A stretch of DNA of 64,000 nucleotides from Primulina eburnea. Its lineage: Eukaryota > Streptophyta > Magnoliopsida > Lamiales > Gesneriaceae. A program made the position numbers and the translations under genes. The DNA lies in contig NC_133104.1 in NCBI RefSeq assembly GCF_022965805.1, forward strand, positions 26,222,069 to 26,286,068. Reading direction: 5' to 3'. Shown here one piece after another: positions 31,920 through 42,637 of this stretch (positions are counted from its first letter, which is position 1; every line of letters begins with the position of its first letter). The notes under the pieces are model-generated. The model was given only the letters and a program-made list of their open reading frames with translations, did no database searches and had not been told where the DNA came from.

Positions 31920-34779
31920 TGAAATGACCTTACTTAAAAACTCATTTAATTTTAATTAGTTTTTTTTTTAAAACCATGCATAATTAATTAATCAATAATA
32001 ACTAGCATAAATAGTCAAATAAATAGAACTCCATATCATCGATAATCATTCATGCAGAATAAGTAAAATAAGCCATAAAATTCTAATATTTAACTAAATA
32101 AGTTCTAGCATCCTAACAGTCTATAAATTAAAGCGGTAATCCATACAATCGTCAAAAGTCTTTTAACATATGCGGAACTTCTAGGTCCTCGGATATCCAC
32201 TGTGCCTCCTAGATGACTCAATAATCCGCACCGCACAACTCAACCTCATCATCACCTGCAATCATTCAACCTAGTGAGTCTAATGAGTCAGCATGCTCAA
32301 ACCTCATATAGCAAGTACAAAAATATACAATCACGCACATAAAAATTACTTTTACTCAAAATATATTTTTCCATGCAACCATGAAACCTTCAAAATATAC
32401 AATTTTTAAACCATGATTAAATATGAACATTTTCCCTTTAAAATAATCATTTTTAGGTGAAATCCGATCCTTGAAAATGAAAACATTCATTTGATTGATC
32501 AACCTATAAACCATAGTACTAGGCCGTCGGGTTCAAAGTCCACTACTTCGACGATCCCACCGACTATAATAAAAATAACTTCTGTTCACTTCTTCGATAG
32601 ATCCATTATCATTGAGATTCCCACCCCCGTTTTCGACGGTTCACTCCCTTTTCATTGCAAATTCACCGTTCCCGTTTTCCACGGATCCCTTACTATTTTT
32701 TCGTCACAATCAATTCACATTCCTCAAAAATATTTTTCTTTACTTTGATATTTCATAAACATTCACAAGTTTCCACATTCTTTTAAATTTCCAAAAAGAT
32801 GATTTATATCATTCATATATGTCGAGATTGCTAAATATAGCATATATATGCAAAATACGTTAAAACTTATAAAATTCGCATAAATCATGCATATGCTTTA
32901 AAACTTCTAAAAATAACATTTCACACAAATTGGAATTTTTTTAGGAAGTTTCAAATCACCCTCGACTTTCCTCAAACCGACCGCTCACGATTCAACGCTA
33001 CACGTACCCGGACGACCTTAAACTCTGATTCAAGGAGACGACTCAATTTTAAAACTTTGAAAACATCAAAAAATATCCAGTAACTTGCTGGAAATTCAAT
33101 CTTAGAGCATACGTTTAAAAAACGACTCAATTTTCTTATCGGATGGCTCGTTTATCACCTTTTTCGTGTTTTTGGTTAAACAAATGACCAAACTACCCTC
33201 CTGACTCGAACCAACCTAAGACGAGTCCTTTATTGACATCCTAAGACGCAATTTAAGCTGCTGGAAGTCCCCAAGCCCAAACGAAAACCGAAAAAAAGGA
33301 TTTAAAATTTAACCTAGGCTTTCTTCGTCCTTTTTTTTGACACGTTCGGACAATTTTGACCCTGAACGGACCACGGCTCAAAAGGACACTGAATCAGGCC
33401 CTAGAACCCTTAAGACCATGGTCAGGCCCTTTTGGACACAGACTAGGCGCCATAAGCTCCAAACCCTTTACAACAACAGCCCAGCGAATGGCTCTTCGCG
33501 TGTAGCCGAGGAACAAATGCTCCAGTGGCTATGGATGCCCTTGAATCGACTTTTTCGGCACACTAGACTCTCACCAGGACCTAAGGCATGTCCCAAGCCC
33601 CTGGCCTAGCCCTTGAACCGACCCATTTGCCCTAGGAAACACCACGCACCAAAACAACACCACATGTGCATGTTTGTGGTGTGTCGGATACAACGCTCGA
33701 CCCACCCAAAAAAGCTCTGACCGAACCATTCCTAGACCATCCTATGATCCTTATCCTTCCATCAAGACCACGGATAAAGTACCATGTATCCCCCATGGCC
33801 GTAGGAACAACAAAGCGCACCCTTCCCCTTCACGGCCTGCACGCATGGACAGTCCCCTTGCGATTTCTGTTGTGACTTTTATCCCTTCAAACCTCCTCTT
33901 AAACTTCTAGACAAGCCCGTGAATACCTGGGTTTGCATCCCTCCTTCAACAATTTAATAAACATCAAAACTCTTTTATGAAAACATGAGATGCACATGTA
34001 GGAAGTTGGAAACCATTATTCTTGTAAACTTTACACACAAAATAATAATACATGCAATAATATGGATCGAATGGTGAATGAAAAAGGTTTGAAAACATGC
34101 CCTTGCTCCTTTGTTCTTATGAGATACGAGAGATGGCGCGACGAGAGACGAACGAGACGCGAAAACTCCCTTCCTTCCTTCCTCTAGGGTTCGGCCACCT
34201 AGAGTCCGAGTGTGAGTGTGTGTGCTGAATGTGTGTTAGTAGCGTGAATGATATGGTGTAGGGTGCGTAGGTTTTATTTAAATAGATCATTAAGTTGTTA
34301 AGTGGGCTTAAGTTTACATAATGGGCCCTAATTATTTTGTTAATTCTTGATAACCTAGGCACATTAAGGGGTTAACTAAATACATAATAAATCTTACTAA
34401 AAGTCATAACAATATTTAAAAATATTAGGTGCTACTCGTTTCTAATATTGTACGTCCAAAATTCCTTGTTCCCTAGAAAAAGTTTGTTATCGATTAAGTT
34501 CGTCCCTTACTATAAATATATTTCCGTTTTCTTATTTCCGACTTACTAAATATAGAATTTCTATTTATAACTTTCTAAGAGTAGATACTTGGTTAAAATT
34601 TTCCCCGGTTCTTTCGCCTTCTGATGTGCATCGCGTATTCGACTTCAGAAAGTTCTTATTCATAACATTCGATTAATTAATCATTAAACCATTCAAATAC
34701 TTAAACATGCTAAGAACACTCATTTAAATAATTTTTATGCATGCATGTGGTTAGTGTGTTCGGGTTTTCGAGCGTTCCA
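31920..34779 (-). repeat. 5' LTR of F
   Basis: From TGAAATGACC after the primer site to GCGTTCCA at 34779. It contains small hairpins such as CCGTTTTCGACGG and CCGTTTTCCACGG (about 32625-32690) and the shared LTR core motif at about 32245-32290. Confidence 0.7.
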
Positions 34780-35184
34780 ATTGAATGCGAGGCCAGAGGC
34801 CGAAGAGGGCAGGGGTGATCGCTGGTGTCATGAGGATGCACGGACAATGAGCGGCTCATGGCAGGATTCTAGGCGAAGGGAACATGAATGAACCGATCAT
34901 ACACCGGAAGGATAAGGATTCCAAAAATTGTTCAGGTATGGGACTGTGCAGTTGAGGAGGGCTTAAAAGATTTCATAGGTACTACTCATATCGATAATGG
35001 TGCATCTTCTTTTCGGTAGCTCATTACATAAGAACTTCAAAGCTAAGCGTGCTTGAGTTGGGGTAATTTTGGGATGGGTGACCCCATGGGAAGTTTTCTA
35101 AGGTACGCGTGAGTGAGGACATAAGGACACAGAGAAGACTCGTCTTAATACAGTGGGGACAGTCGTCGAATATGGGGTGTTACA
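34780..35184 (+). mobile_element. End of an LTR (K) carrying a 5S-rRNA-like segment
   Basis: The right flank of F ends GGGTGTTACA at 35184, like an LTR terminus. It contains a degenerate 5S rRNA-like segment (35030-35096), as in Cassandra-type LTRs. The left part is cut off by F. Confidence 0.5.
35030..35096 (+). repeat. 5S rRNA-derived sequence with pol III promoter-like boxes
   Basis: AAGCTAAGCGTGCTTGAGTT corresponds to the A-box part of plant 5S rRNA. GGGATGGGTGACCCCATGGG corresponds to the C-box part. Spacing is close to that of 5S genes but flanks and middle diverge, so this is not a functional 5S gene. Confidence 0.65.
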
Positions 35185-35281
35185 CTAGAGTTGGTAAATG
35201 ACATAAGGACGCAGAAAAGACTCGTCTTGATACAGTGGGGACAGTCGTCGAATTTGGGACGTTACACTAGAGTTGGTAAAG
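35118..35281 (+). repeat. 82-bp tandem duplication at the LTR/pol junction
   Basis: GACATAAGGAC begins at 35118 and at 35200. Both units run through the LTR end (GTTACA) into CTAGAGTTGGTAAA of the pol frame, so the duplication arose after the LTR joined pol. Confidence 0.8.
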
Positions 35282-36612
35282 GACTACGACTGTGATATTA
35301 GCTACCATATGGGAAAAGATAATGTAGTTACAGACGCTTTGAGTAGAAAGCTAGCAATCATCGGGCAATTAAAAGTTCAAAGAACCATTGGAAGTGGAGA
35401 TTCAGCGATTCGAGCTTGCAGTATTTTCTATGAACGAGGCTCTTAAGCTTGCTACTATGACAGTTCAGTCGACTCTAAGGGATAGAATCCGAGAAGGCAG
35501 TCTTCTGTTGAGAAGTCAAAAGTGGAGACTGAGAGATGAAGCTAAGGGTCGGAAGCTGTATTCCGAGGAGGATGAAATAGTTCGATATCTAGATTGACTT
35601 TGAGTTCCTAGTGGCAATTCACTTAGAGAAGTTGTTATGAAAGAAGCTCATTCCTTAATCCATTTATCTTGGAAGTACAAAGATGTACAATGATCTGCAG
35701 TTATTCTATTGGTGGTCGGGCATGAAGCAAGATATCTTGCATTTTTTGTCCGAGTGTTTGACATGCCAGCAAATTAAGGCAAAGAACTAGAGACCAGCCA
35801 AGAAACTTAAGCCACTTCCTATTCTCGAGTGGAAATGGGATAATATTACCATGGATTTTGTTGTGGGATTGCCAAGGACTATCAAGGGATTCAACACCAT
35901 TTGGGTGAGAGTTGATCGTCTTACAAAATTTGCACATTTTCTACCTATTAAGACGACATTCACCATGACAAAGTATGCAGAGCTATACATTTGAGGGATA
36001 GTCCGACTGCATGGGATTTTAGTGTCCATTGTTTCTGACCGTGACCCGAGGTTCACATCATCTTTTTAGAAGGGTCTGCATGCAGAAACGAGGACGAAGT
36101 TTTTATTCAGTACAACATTTCATCCTCAAACGATAGACAGTCTAAAATGGTGATTCAATTTGGAGGACCTACTCCGAGCTTGTGTGATCGATTTCCAAGG
36201 AATTTGAGAATCGAAGTTACCTCTAGTGGAGTTCACGTATAACAATAGCTACCAGTTGTCTATAGGTTTGGCTCCTTACGAGGCACTTTATGGAAGGAAG
36301 TGTAAATCACCGATACACTGAGATGCGGTGGGTAAAAAAAGAGAATTTGGTCCAGACTTGGTCAAGAAAACAACGGGGCTAGTAGTCAAAATCCAAGGTA
36401 GGATGAAGACTGCACAAAATCGACAAAAGAGCTCGCTGATAAGCAACGAAGAGAACTATAGTTTGCCGTGGGTTACCACGTATTCATGAAAAGAACACCT
36501 AGAAAGGGTGTTATGAGATTTGTAAAGAGATTCAAATTCAGTCTGACGTTCATATGACCGTTTGAGATTCTAGAGAAGATTTTAACATTAGCCTATAGAG
36601 TGGCGTTGCCAT
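35267..36612 (+). pseudogene. Decayed chromovirus pol (I): RNase H end and integrase
   Basis: Starts in LELVKDYDCDISYH and DALSRK, the end of a Ty3 RNase H. The linker follows (LQKWRLRDEAKGR-like, about 35520). Then comes the integrase zinc region (ECLTCQQIKA, about 35750), the catalytic core (WDNITMDFVVGLPRT near 35840; VSDRDPRFTS near 36035), [16 protein letters not shown] (about 36270) and GPFEILEKILTLAYRVALP (about 36555). There are several stops and indels (for example TAG near 35790). At 36612 it is broken by element C and resumes at 56204. Similarity is to Tekay/Del-type gypsy pol. Confidence 0.8.
36608..36612. other. Target site duplication of C (left)
   Basis: GCCAT, matched at 56199-56203. 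Confidence 0.9.
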
Positions 36613-37487
36613 TGTTGCGACTCTGATTGTTGCACTCCCAAGAGCAGGTTGTCCACAAGTAGTATAATTCGGTGAGTCCGATATCGTATCCACAGGGAAG
36701 CTAAGGTAATTACAAGTCCACTACAATGTCTTTTTGTTTTATTTTTGTTTTTGTTTCTTTTTAATTTTAATTGTTTGAATCTTTAATGGGTAAATTTTAA
36801 TTGTTCAAATTTTAATTTAAGTAGTTGAGATTAAAGGATCCACTCTTGGTATTTTAATAAAGTTAACATTAACGAACAATATTGAAATCCACTTAATAAA
36901 ATGGTTCCAATATATTAAATAATCATATTTATATTATGTTATATATTATTATCTTATAAGTATATAATATATACCAAAACTTATAAATGTGGTCAAGTAT
37001 TTATTGTGCTATATATATTTGTAAACACTAAATCAAGGTTCCCACTTTAAATGGTTGGTAAAACCAAACTAACATTTAAATGGTACCAAGAAATTAATAT
37101 TATGATATATTTATATATAGTAAATCAAGGTTCCCACTTTAAATGGTTGGTAAAACCAAACTAACATTTAAATGGTACCAAGAATTTAGTGTAACATATA
37201 GCAACAATAAATCAAAACTCCCACTTATAAGTAGGGTATAAAAATACTTAAAGAAATAAATATAACATAAACAATAAATAATGATTAAATAATATAAAAC
37301 ATAGATTCTTACCTTTTAATAACCTTATTATCATGCCAAGAGTTTCATCTTTTCATCTCAACTTTAGGAAGTTAGCTATTCATTATTCAAAGTGTAAAAC
37401 TTTGAATATGAAATTATCATGCTAATTATATTTAAATGAAGAAATAAACGAAAAATATAGAGAGAAATATTATGAACTCAAAGGTTT
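36613..37487 (-). repeat. 3' LTR of C, part 1
   Basis: Matches 54715-55588 of the other LTR. It contains a 92-bp tandem duplication (starting TAAATCAAGG at 37029 and 37121) also present in the right LTR. Ends in GGTTT, the target site of B. Confidence 0.95.
37483..37487. other. Target site duplication of B (left)
   Basis: GGTTT, matched at 48928-48932. The uninterrupted site is seen at about 55582. Confidence 0.9.
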
Positions 37488-38517
37488 TGTTGAGGATCGA
37501 AGTTGAGTTTAGAGGAGGGGGTGAATAAACTCTACTCGTTTTTCTTTCTTTTCTAATAAGGTACTAAAATCCTGTTAGGGATCGTAGGTAATCTTGTGTG
37601 AATACTTTCACCTGATTACAATAAAACGTGCGGAATAATCTGATGAAATAGTTGAAAGATAATAAAACAGTAGGCAGCAGTTGTTTATGGAAGTTCGAAG
37701 ATAAACTCTTCTACGTCTCCCCTTCTTTTGTTTCTAGAAGGTATAACTAAAAGACTTTGGATATTACAGTACAACTCTTGTACACACCCACTTCAGAAGG
37801 ACTTACACTTCGGCCTACTGAAACTCTTAGTTTCTCAACTCACAAGAACGCGAAACACAAAGTTCTGAAAAGACTCTTTTCAGATTACAAACTCTTCTTG
37901 ATAAAGTATAAATTATGTAAAGATTGTGAAGAGTGTAAGAATCAGTAGCACAAGATGATCTTCGAAAGATCAGATATTTGCTATGAAGCGTGTGCTACTT
38001 TTCTTTGTGTTGAACTTTAAGTACTCAAGGAATTTCGAGATAAGTCTGAAAAGATGAGAATAGCTTTGTTCCTTGAAAGATAATATTATGCGAAGCGAGA
38101 GTTGTCGTAAAAGGATTTCATCCAAATATATATAAATGACTGAGTTCAACGTTCATAATCAGAGGATGTCTTCAGATAACTGATACAATCAGCTTTATTA
38201 CCAAAAGAAGTTCCTGCAGAAAAGCTATAAAACAATCAGTCTTGTTTCATACTTAATTGGGTAAAATGCATTAAATGACTCCGTATAGTATTTAATGCTG
38301 CAATTAATACTAGTACTAGGAACCCTTTAACGGTAACAATAAAGGTAGCAACGTTAGGAAACGTCCTCTACTGGTTTTGTATCCTCTACTGATTTTTGTA
38401 TTACTATCCTTTCTACTGGTTTAGTTTTATGAGACCAGTAGCTTCTGATAAGTTAGTCTACTATTCTGGTCTGCTGGTTTTAGTTAATCATTGCCACAAT
38501 AAAATTCATGTCTAACA
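37488..38517 (-). repeat. 3' LTR of B, with polypurine tract beside it
   Basis: 1030 bp, TGTTGAGG...TCTAACA. The polypurine tract CAAAAGGGGAAAT (minus strand) is at 38518-38530. Confidence 0.95.
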
Positions 38518-38627
38518 ATTTCCCCTTTTGTGGTGATGCCAAAACCTAAACAGTAGAAAGTTGATAAATAAAGCAGATAATCATTTAAACAAAAAGAGCA
38601 ATGTCAATAAAGTATAAAAGAGAATGA

Positions 38628-40217
38628 TCAATCAGTTTCAATATCCCTGAAGATGACTTCTTCATTCTGAGGTTCTTGAAGTCTTCTGTTTGATGGTTCA
38701 GCTTCATCTTCAGGTTGTCTGGCTCCTTGTGTATCTCCTCTAACTTCCCCCTTTTTGGCATCAGCCGCAACTACATGGGCGAAGAGGTCATTCAGTCTTC
38801 CGGATATGTTTTGAATGCCATCGGTTAGCATCTCCAGGTACGGAGTTTGAGAAGAGATGCGATTATCCAATGAAGTGATAGATTGATTTTGAGAGTCAAT
38901 CTTGGCATCCATAAGTTCCACGGAAGTAGAAAGTGATCGGAAGAGATCATCATGCTCAGTGATTCGGTTAAGTATATCAGTTTTAGTGAGCATGATGGTA
39001 CCGTGAGTTCTTGATAAAGCTTGTCTGAAAACGACGGTTTCAGCATACATCTTGTCCATGGTTTCCGCCGTGTTAAAGATGTGTTTGCCCATTCGGTCTC
39101 TGAAAGATTGAGCACCACTGAATTCCGAAATGTTTTCGCAGGACATCTGTTTCACTAAATCAGATATGTTGTTGAGTTCCCGTTGTAGAGACTCAATCTG
39201 AAATTCCAGGTTAAATGCATCTGATTCCGGAGAGGGAGTCCGCGCAAGCAATGTGTTGTTTAATCTCAGAAAGACGAGAGTTCGTCTCAGTCAGAACAGG
39301 ATGAGAGTTAGTCAACGCAGTAGAAACAAGGTTAGCATCCATCAAGGCAGTAGAAGGACCAGGGTCTGCTGTGCGTTCTTCTGGAAGTGTAGAAACAGTA
39401 GGTTCAGCAGCAACCAGGGGAAGAACAATTTCTCCAGCGGTAACGGCCAAGTCAGAGGCCAAAATTTCTTCTGTTGGTACAATAACAGCCTGTGAGATTG
39501 ATGGTTCTTCAGTAGAAGGTGCAGAAGGCTGATCCAGAAGAATGTGCATTGCTGCTTGATGAGCAGCAGAAAAAATCTCTAAATTTGGCAATAAAGAGGA
39601 GGCATCTGGTTCTGCTATGTGTTGAACTGGGGTCGGAGAAGCAGAAGGTGACAATGAAGTAGCCGGTGCGACTTCCAGAGGAGTAGAAATTGTAGGAACA
39701 ATCGACTCAATGACTTCCTCGACCGAAGCCAGTTCATGTACATATAGTAGGGATGGGGATTGAATGGGCCTTGTCGGAGATGCAGGAGTACTGAGAGCAG
39801 AAGCCTTTGGGGAGGCTGTGGTCCTTTCCTCAACTGTCTGATTCTGATGAAAGTTAGTAACAAGGCCAATGTGATAAGCAGTAGACTCGCCAAAGCCTTG
39901 TTCTTGAGCAAGAAGTTGCTCACGCATCTGTTTGAGCTTGTCAGATAGAATCATAATAACACTTTGATCCTGAACAGCAGTAGGAACACTAGGATCAAAA
40001 TTCGATTCAAGAACTTTCAGAACGGATTCTAGTTCTGACATTTCAGCTGCTCGAGGATGAAACTACTTCTGCGCAAGGCCTCGATAACATTCTCCGTTTT
40101 TGCAAGCTGAAAAATTTTCTTCTCTGCAATCATCATTTTGGCATAGTTCCCTTTAGTCTTAAAGTAAGCAAAAGAATGAAAAAGACGAACTGAGTGCCAC
40201 TCATCAAAAAAATTCAT
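38628..40217 (-). pseudogene. ORF3 of B, C-terminal part (two frameshifts)
   Basis: Continues ORF3 after the nonsense codon at 40302-40304. The piece 40029-40217 (FFDEWHSVRLFHSF...) stays in the ORF3 frame. A 1-base deletion near 40035 shifts into 39211-40041 (Ser/Thr/Pro-rich) and a 1-base insertion near 39248 shifts into 38628-39251 (coiled coil, DAKIDSQNQSITSLDNRI). Sequence identity to A is high throughout, so the damage is recent relative to the protein's constraint. Confidence 0.7.
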
Positions 40218-40301
40218 ATCATCATTTGAAGAGGTTTCAATTTCTGCTAGATGAAGATCAACGCCGGTGGTAACAGTTGTTTTGTGTCCAAAAATTGGTG
40301 G

Positions 40302-41444
40302 TTATTCGACCATTTTCCCTTTGCCTTTGTCAGATGAAGAAATAGGCACGATAGGTCGAAAAGCAGAGGACCCACTAGTTGATTCTCGAATCACTATTCC
40401 AGATGATGGCTTGAAAACAGAAGCAGTAGACGGTGCTGGAATAGATGCAGTAGCTTGTGCAGTCGCAGAAGTAATGGGTCGAACAGAAGGAACCACTTCT
40501 GGAAATACCTGTCTGATAGGTATTTTCTCAATCTCAGACAGTGCTGCTGTCTTCTTGATTTTAAGAATGGTGCGAGGTTTCTTCTTGACTGGGGTTGGCA
40601 CTGGTGGTTGAACAGCAGCAGCAGACTCTTCTGATGCTGTTTTGTCCGAGTCAGTCGAAATGATCACTCTTTTCCTCTTAATTGTCTTTTGAGGTTTTGG
40701 AACCTCAGAAGCAGTTTCTCCAATTTCATTTTTCAAGGCAACAAACTCCGCCACGGTTGGCTTAGGCCTTAAAGCAAGTACGTTCGCAGCATCAATCATG
40801 GTTACTAAAACAGCATCCTGATCACTGGTTGAGGCGAAACCAGCATCCTTGAGCATTGCGCTGATTTGAACAGCGAATCCAGAACTTTTCCTGACAACCA
40901 TATCCTTCATAATTCTAAAGAGAAAATGACTCCAGTCCACTTTGGGTCCCTTAGTAATGGCAATCATCACTTGAACCTTCTCCTTCGTCAACTTGTCGAA
41001 GGTGCCAGCTTTGATCAAAATAGCTTTGGCCACAATATCGGCCAAAATTTGATATTCCATTTTGAGTAGTTTCTTGTGACAAGAAGGAGACACCTCTTCT
41101 CCAGAGGCTGAGAACGAGCTAAGCGCAATAGACATATCTGTTTTGGAAATATCAGATAGTTCAGAAATACCTGAGAGTGGAAGAAGGAAGGTCGCTCCTA
41201 GAAGTGCGGCATCAATAGAGATGGATGCATCTCCTTGAGAGTGAACAATCTTTCCTTCATGTACTGACGCTTTAGCGTAAAAATCCAGAAGAGCATTTTT
41301 GTAAATAACGACGGGTACTTCTAGGAATTTTCTGAGTCTCGATTTCTCAATGTCTTGAAACATTTTAACGAGATTTTCATCCTTGATGTTGAGAACAGAG
41401 GCAAAATTGACTTGATAAGCGTTAAGAGTGTATGCTCCAGCCAT
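40302..41444 (-). CDS. ORF3 of B, N-terminal part (380 aa)
   Basis: Same start (MAGAYTLNAYQVNFASVL) and same N-terminal domain as ORF3 of A, with basic clusters and Ser-rich stretches. It ends at TAA 40302-40304 (MVE stop) where A reads GAA, a nonsense change. The remainder of the frame is open downstream until 40029. Function unknown; see A. Confidence 0.7.
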   Translation of the reverse strand: MAGAYTLNAYQVNFASVLNIKDENLVKMFQDIEKSRLRKFLEVPVVIYKNALLDFYAKASVHEGKIVHSQGDASISIDAALLGATFLLPLSGISELSDISKTDMSIALSSFSASGEEVSPSCHKKLLKMEYQILADIVAKAILIKAGTFDKLTKEKVQVMIAITKGPKVDWSHFLFRIMKDMVVRKSSGFAVQISAMLKDAGFASTSDQDAVLVTMIDAANVLALRPKPTVAEFVALKNEIGETASEVPKPQKTIKRKRVIISTDSDKTASEESAAAVQPPVPTPVKKKPRTILKIKKTAALSEIEKIPIRQVFPEVVPSVRPITSATAQATASIPAPSTASVFKPSSGIVIRESTSGSSAFRPIVPISSSDKGKGKMVE

Positions 41445-41562
41445 TTCTGTATAAGGATAGAAGCAGATATAATTTGCAGTAGTTAGTGATGATAGAGAGA
41501 AATCAATAGTTGAATAATCGATAGTTATGAAACAGTAAAGGTGAAAAGGTGAAGTTGAGAAA

Positions 41563-41598
41563 ATATACAGCCGTCAAATAAACATAAAGACACGTGTC
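41563..41598 (-). promoter_or_regulatory. Putative ORF3 promoter of B
   Basis: G-box palindrome GACACGTGTC (41589-41598) and TGTATAT (41563-41569), about 119 bp before the ORF3 ATG, matching A. Confidence 0.5.
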
Positions 41599-41987
41599 AG
41601 TATGTTTTTGGTTGAGTGTTAGAAAAGTTTTGCAGAAACTGTCAGATATACGAATGATTTTGAAAATTTGAAAAAGGCGGGCTGTCCAGACGGTTACTAA
41701 AAAAAAAATCAGAAGAGGATTTGTCATTTTATGATAACGTCTGCTGGAAGTTTCAGGGTGCTGAAATATTTAATCACTTTGACAAAAACCAGCAGACTTG
41801 TAGTTTTATCGAAAAGACAAACGTTCTATCTGTTTTCTGAAAAGGTGTCAAACTCTTAGTCTGACTAAAATACTGTTCCCCCTCGGTAAATGCAACTAAT
41901 AAGTGGTCATAATTTTGACAAGTGACTCTTGGCCATCTTTCAATCTGAACCGTCGAATTGAACAGTCGCAAGGGTCTTTGTTTCTTC

Positions 41988-41995
41988 TATAAATA
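41988..41995 (+). promoter_or_regulatory. TATA box of the antisense small ORF of B
   Basis: TATAAATA 48 bp before the ATG at 42036, as in A. Confidence 0.55.
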
Positions 41996-42035
41996 CCTGC
42001 ACAACTGGAACGAGATAAAACACACACAATCTAAA

Positions 42036-42293
42036 ATGAAAACTCAATATAAAAGAACGTTAGAGTTGGATCCAAGAGTCGAAGCAAAAATGTTCAGAGA
42101 GAAGTTTGAGCATATCATTATTTACGTAATGATCCTTGAAACACACTCCTGGAAATGTAGTTTCCACAGTCAAGCAAATCTGTTGCTTCGATTGAGTTTG
42201 AAATGTAGCATCGATTCTTTCCAGAAGCATGCTAATGCGATAAGAGAGTGCTGGTGGATTGATGATGCTGAAAACATCTATGATGCCCTGTAA
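42036..42293 (+). CDS. Antisense small ORF of B (85 aa)
   Basis: Homologue of 17516-17773 with equal length, aligned start and stop, and no indels. An in-frame upstream start at 41958 exists, but the ATG at 42036 fits the TATA distance and the A copy. AATAAA follows at 42511. About 22 of 85 residues differ from A, while most silent positions agree by eye. Confidence 0.5.
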   Translation: MKTQYKRTLELDPRVEAKMFREKFEHIIIYVMILETHSWKCSFHSQANLLLRLSLKCSIDSFQKHANAIRECWWIDDAENIYDAL

Positions 42294-42510
42294 GGCATCT
42301 AAAAATACATTAGTGCTGATAAGACCCAAGCTTGCTAGATTCTTTCTAGGCCTTGAGCTTGCTGGAGTCTCTTGTTCCTATTGAAGTACTTTGCAAGCAA
42401 ATTGCAGAGAGCTCCTATTACTGAAGATAAAAGCTAAAAGTAAGGTTAAATAGCATTTGTAGATCTACTGTTTTTACTTTTGCATCGTGTAATGTACTGA
42501 AATGGTTTCT

Positions 42511-42516
42511 AATAAA
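42511..42516 (+). terminator. Possible polyadenylation signal of the B small ORF
   Basis: AATAAA in the same context as 18002-18007. Confidence 0.4.
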
Positions 42517-42637
42517 GTTCCAGTTTACGTATCTGACTTTTCCTTCTGTTTTTCTGCAAATAACTTACTGTAAGTTCAATACGATAAATAAATGAGTAAG
42601 AATAAAGTATAACCAAGATAACAGAAAATAATCAAGT

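Larger units (their letters stand above)
29200..34779 (-). mobile_element. Element F: long-LTR element with a tiny non-coding interior
   Basis: Minus-strand order: 5' LTR 34779-31920 (2860 bp), primer site (31906-31917), 0.9-kb interior without ORFs, polypurine tract (30999-31017), 3' LTR 30998 to about 29200. Homology between the LTRs covers about 1.8 kb and stops near 29200/33016, so the left LTR is truncated. The start of the interior is related to those of D and D'. It is non-autonomous. The LTR start on the minus strand has decayed (TGGAACG instead of TGTAACA). Confidence 0.7.

Noticed and set aside
35030..35096. A functional 5S rRNA gene
   Set aside because: Only the internal promoter region is recognisable; the 5' and 3' thirds do not match and there is no terminator T-run in the right place. 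It lies in an LTR.
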